A stretch of DNA of 12,535 nt from Treponema sp. UBA3662. GTDB taxonomy: Bacteria > Spirochaetota > Spirochaetia > Treponematales > Treponemataceae. This document shows positions 12,158-12,535 of the stretch, in pieces (the first letter of the stretch is position 1; each line of letters opens with the position of its first letter). Location: NCBI GenBank assembly GCA_002373205.1, contig DFJV01000104.1:1-12535 (forward strand). The letters are read 5' to 3'. The notes under the pieces are model-generated. The model was given only the letters and a program-made list of their open reading frames with translations, searched no databases and had not been told where the DNA came from. Both the position numbers and the translations under genes were made by a program.

Positions 12158-12535
12158 CTATAAGATTACTTTTTCCGCTATACTTTTCCAATCTGTACAG
12201 CGGAAAAAGTTTTTGCCCGGAAAGTCACAGCCTTGGTTCCACGGACGGTCATAGACAAGCACTTTTAGCTTTGGAAGATGATTAAAAAACTTAAAGGCAA
12301 GCGGCGAATCTTCCACGGCATAGTCAAAGTTCATCTTGTAGTAATCTTCAAGCGTAAGGTTGAATTTGCTTCCCTTAAGAAAATTGTCCCTGCCATATTT
12401 GTCCAGGGAAAAAAGCTGAGCCTTATCAAGTCCACGCTCATCAAGCCAGATCCTTGACTCTTTATAAACGCTGAATGGTCTTCCTGTTATAACGTAGACA
12501 TTATATCCGCTTTCTATCCAGCTTTTTATAACATC
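12158..12535 (-). CDS. HAD-superfamily phosphatase (5'-nucleotidase-like), C-terminal part
   Basis: 125 residues up to the window edge; the N-terminal DxDxT motif lies outside. YNVYVITGRP holds HAD motif II (the Thr of ITGRP), a lysine (K58 region, LKGSKFN) could be motif III, and AVEDSPLAF is motif IV. LVYDRPWNQGC matches the D-x-P-W/Y-N stretch near the end of NT5C-like nucleotidases (PF06941). Family knowledge: these remove phosphate from (deoxy)nucleoside monophosphates or similar compounds in the cytosol. The last codons form a perfect 11-bp inverted repeat (12169-12179/12199-12209). Exact substrate and full length are unknown. Confidence 0.75.
   Translation of the reverse strand, partial: DVIKSWIESGYNVYVITGRPFSVYKESRIWLDERGLDKAQLFSLDKYGRDNFLKGSKFNLTLEDYYKMNFDYAVEDSPLAFKFFNHLPKLKVLVYDRPWNQGCDFPGKNFFRCTDWKSIAEKVIL
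12169..12209. repeat. Inverted repeat in the 3' end of the HAD gene
   Basis: CTTTTTCCGCT (12169-12179) and AGCGGAAAAAG (12199-12209) are perfect inverse copies separated by 19 bases, all inside coding sequence. No T run follows in the direction of the gene. Confidence 0.55.

Overview
The window most likely comes from an anaerobic, host- or rumen-associated spirochaete of the Treponema type. This rests on overall protein character: a DUF3943 outer-membrane-type protein with a treponemal look, rubrerythrin for an anaerobic lifestyle, a fairly AT-rich genome and GC-rich dispersed intergenic repeats. No rRNA or marker gene is present, so the genus is an inference.

Layout. 1-278 is the start of a UDP-glucose dehydrogenase gene (minus). 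A GC-rich structured repeat (R1 copy A) and two divergent promoters follow. 541-1964 is a two-gene plus-strand operon: a VTC-domain protein of the polyphosphate polymerase type and a DUF4956 membrane protein. It converges, with a 1-base gap, on a DUF3943 protein (1966-3492, minus). 3601-3765 is a second R1 copy whose middle is replaced by three back-to-back hairpins. 3776-5595 (minus) is an operon of a WYL-domain regulator followed by an SPL-family radical SAM protein. A 26-bp palindrome covers its promoter.

5640-8150 is an AT-rich accessory stretch, all genes on the minus strand: a 102-aa hypothetical, a frameshifted remnant, two very small membrane proteins, a RelE/HigB-type toxin with an XRE antitoxin, and a fragment ending at a junction with another gene remnant on the opposite strand. 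The toxin-antitoxin module has its own promoter with a palindrome in the spacer and lies between two direct repeats (R2). The island is closed by a bidirectional terminator.

8195-12535 returns to ordinary genes: rubrerythrin (minus), R1 copy C between divergent promoters, two overlapping genes for unknown membrane proteins, two GNAT acetyltransferases, a Gfo/Idh/MocA oxidoreductase, a 154-bp element with perfect 15-bp terminal inverted repeats, and the 3' part of a HAD-type phosphatase gene (minus).

How the parts work together. The clearest units are the VTC-DUF4956 operon, the WYL-radical SAM operon (regulator plus enzyme with a probable autoregulatory operator), the toxin-antitoxin pair, and the GNAT-oxidoreductase pair. 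Several promoters place the predicted transcription start at or within a few bases of the start codon with no Shine-Dalgarno sequence, suggesting leaderless mRNAs. All functional calls are from reading motifs by eye; no database search was run.
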